From: Bryobacterales bacterium
Lineage (GTDB): Bacteria > Acidobacteriota > Terriglobia > Bryobacterales > Bryobacteraceae
NCBI GenBank assembly: GCA_025353235.1
Contig: JANXQZ010000516.1
Span: 1 to 7,318, forward strand
Reading direction: 5' to 3'
Length of the DNA: 7,318 bases
Part shown: piece after piece, positions 6,931-7,318 of the stretch
How the letters are laid out: each line of letters starts with the position of its first letter
Numbering within the stretch: position 1 is the stretch's first letter
Position numbers and translations under genes: made by a program
The notes under the pieces: generated by a model
Database searches by the model: none
Told to the model about the DNA's origin: nothing
The model's input: the letters and a program-made list of their open reading frames with translations, nothing else

Positions 6931-7318
6931 GCTACAGGAACCTCTACGTTCACGCGGCCCAGTCCGATGTTCGTCTTAGCGCGCTCGAGCTTATATCCTA
7001 AACGTTCCAAAATCGGCCCAACCACGAGGTCCTCGCCTTGTTCATCGCAGCGCGTTCCTACGCCCATTGCCACCACGGTATCCACTTGCTTCTCAACCTC
7101 CCACACCAGGCGAACGATCTCTTCGGTGCGCTCTACCGGTACTTTTATCTCCACGATGGCCGACATCAGCTTCTCGCCCAGAATGTCTTCGCGCAGAGTG
7201 CCGGTTGGCACGTCCGTCATCAGCGACGTGATCGGATTCTTCTTCTCGAAGCTCACGCCAGCCTTGGCCAGCGCCCAACACATCTTCTGGATCTCATGAA
7301 ACCGCACGCCCACGCCGG
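6927..7318 (-). CDS. Unrecognised protein, 5' end probably outside the window
   Basis: The frame is open from the window edge to a TGA at 6929-6927, giving about 130 residues. GTG codons at 7313 and 7307 and an ATG at 7283 are possible starts, but none has a clear ribosome site within view and the frame continues past the edge, so the gene is best treated as 5'-partial. I do not recognise the family. Visible features are NPITSLMTDVPTGTLRED, then a strand-helix unit KLMSAIVEIKVPVERTEEIVRLVWEVE that looks like half of an alpha/beta sandwich, TVVAMGVGTRCDEQGED, and a basic C-terminal strand ending NVEVPVA. There are few cysteines, no membrane segment and no signal peptide in the visible part. 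Its stop overlaps the next gene's ATG (ATGA), so the two are likely a functional pair, possibly two subunits of one enzyme. Confidence 0.7.
   Translation of the reverse strand, partial: GVGVRFHEIQKMCWALAKAGVSFEKKNPITSLMTDVPTGTLREDILGEKLMSAIVEIKVPVERTEEIVRLVWEVEKQVDTVVAMGVGTRCDEQGEDLVVGPILERLGYKLERAKTNIGLGRVNVEVPVA

Larger units (their letters stand above)
1..7318 (-). other. Probable single operon of seven co-directional genes, cut at both ends
   Basis: Every supported gene is on the minus strand. Junctions from upstream to downstream are: 4-base overlap, 23-base overlap, 45-base gap, 1-base overlap, 4-base overlap, 13-base gap. No terminator-like hairpin is visible between genes, and no gene-free stretch reaches 300 bases. 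The promoter and any regulator must lie above 7318 if this is one transcript. The final gene also continues beyond position 1. Confidence 0.75.

Noticed and set aside
6508..7299. A 263-codon plus-strand frame opposite the two unrecognised genes
   Set aside because: Because those genes are themselves unrecognised, I compared both strands. The minus frames have ATGA overlap, a ribosome-site-like stretch, compact Cys/His motifs and operon continuity. The plus frame has an Arg/Ser-rich shadow-like composition and spans both genes without sensible boundaries.
1..7318. CRISPR arrays, tRNA/rRNA genes, insertion sequences, attachment sites or long repeats
   Set aside because: I looked on both strands and saw no regularly spaced repeats, no transposase-like product and no RNA-gene landmarks. 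Nearly every base is covered by the seven protein genes.

Overview
All seven genes that can be supported in this window lie on the minus strand. They are packed head to tail with almost no spacing: ATGA or TGATG stop/start overlaps at three junctions, a 23-base overlap at a fourth, and gaps of only 45 and 13 bases at the other two. No terminator or promoter is evident at any junction, so the window looks like the interior of one long operon read from about 7318 down to 1. Both end genes run off the window.

In transcription order the genes are: (1) the 3' part of an unrecognised protein (6927-7318); (2) an unrecognised 225-residue Cys/His-rich protein whose start overlaps the first gene's stop (6253-6930); (3) an exported metal-dependent amidohydrolase of the imidazolonepropionase/prolidase-like type (4956-6275); (4) a PfkB/ribokinase-family sugar kinase (3972-4910); (5) a family 4 glycoside hydrolase resembling 6-phospho-beta-glucosidases (2593-3972); (6) a DASS/SLC13-type carboxylate transporter (1208-2596); and (7) the N-terminal 398 residues of an exported DUF1549 protein, probably DUF1549/DUF1553 (1-1194).

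The organism is most likely an acidobacterium of the Solibacter/Bryobacter kind. A planctomycete or verrucomicrobium is less likely but possible. The basis is the DUF1549 protein, a family expanded in those phyla, beside a secreted amidohydrolase of a type common in Acidobacteriota, in moderately high-GC DNA. This is an inference from gene content, not a phylogenetic placement.

The core of the locus appears catabolic. The transporter could bring in or exchange an organic anion. The kinase could phosphorylate a sugar or glycoside, and the GH4 enzyme could split a phosphorylated glycoside by its NAD+/Mn2+ redox mechanism. GH4 phospho-glycosidases are usually fed by a phosphotransferase system (PTS). 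None is visible here, so the adjacent kinase is a candidate source of the phosphate. The roles of the two leading unknown genes and of the two exported proteins in this scheme are open. The main points of interest are the coupled unknown pair and the PTS-free GH4 plus kinase plus carboxylate-transporter combination.
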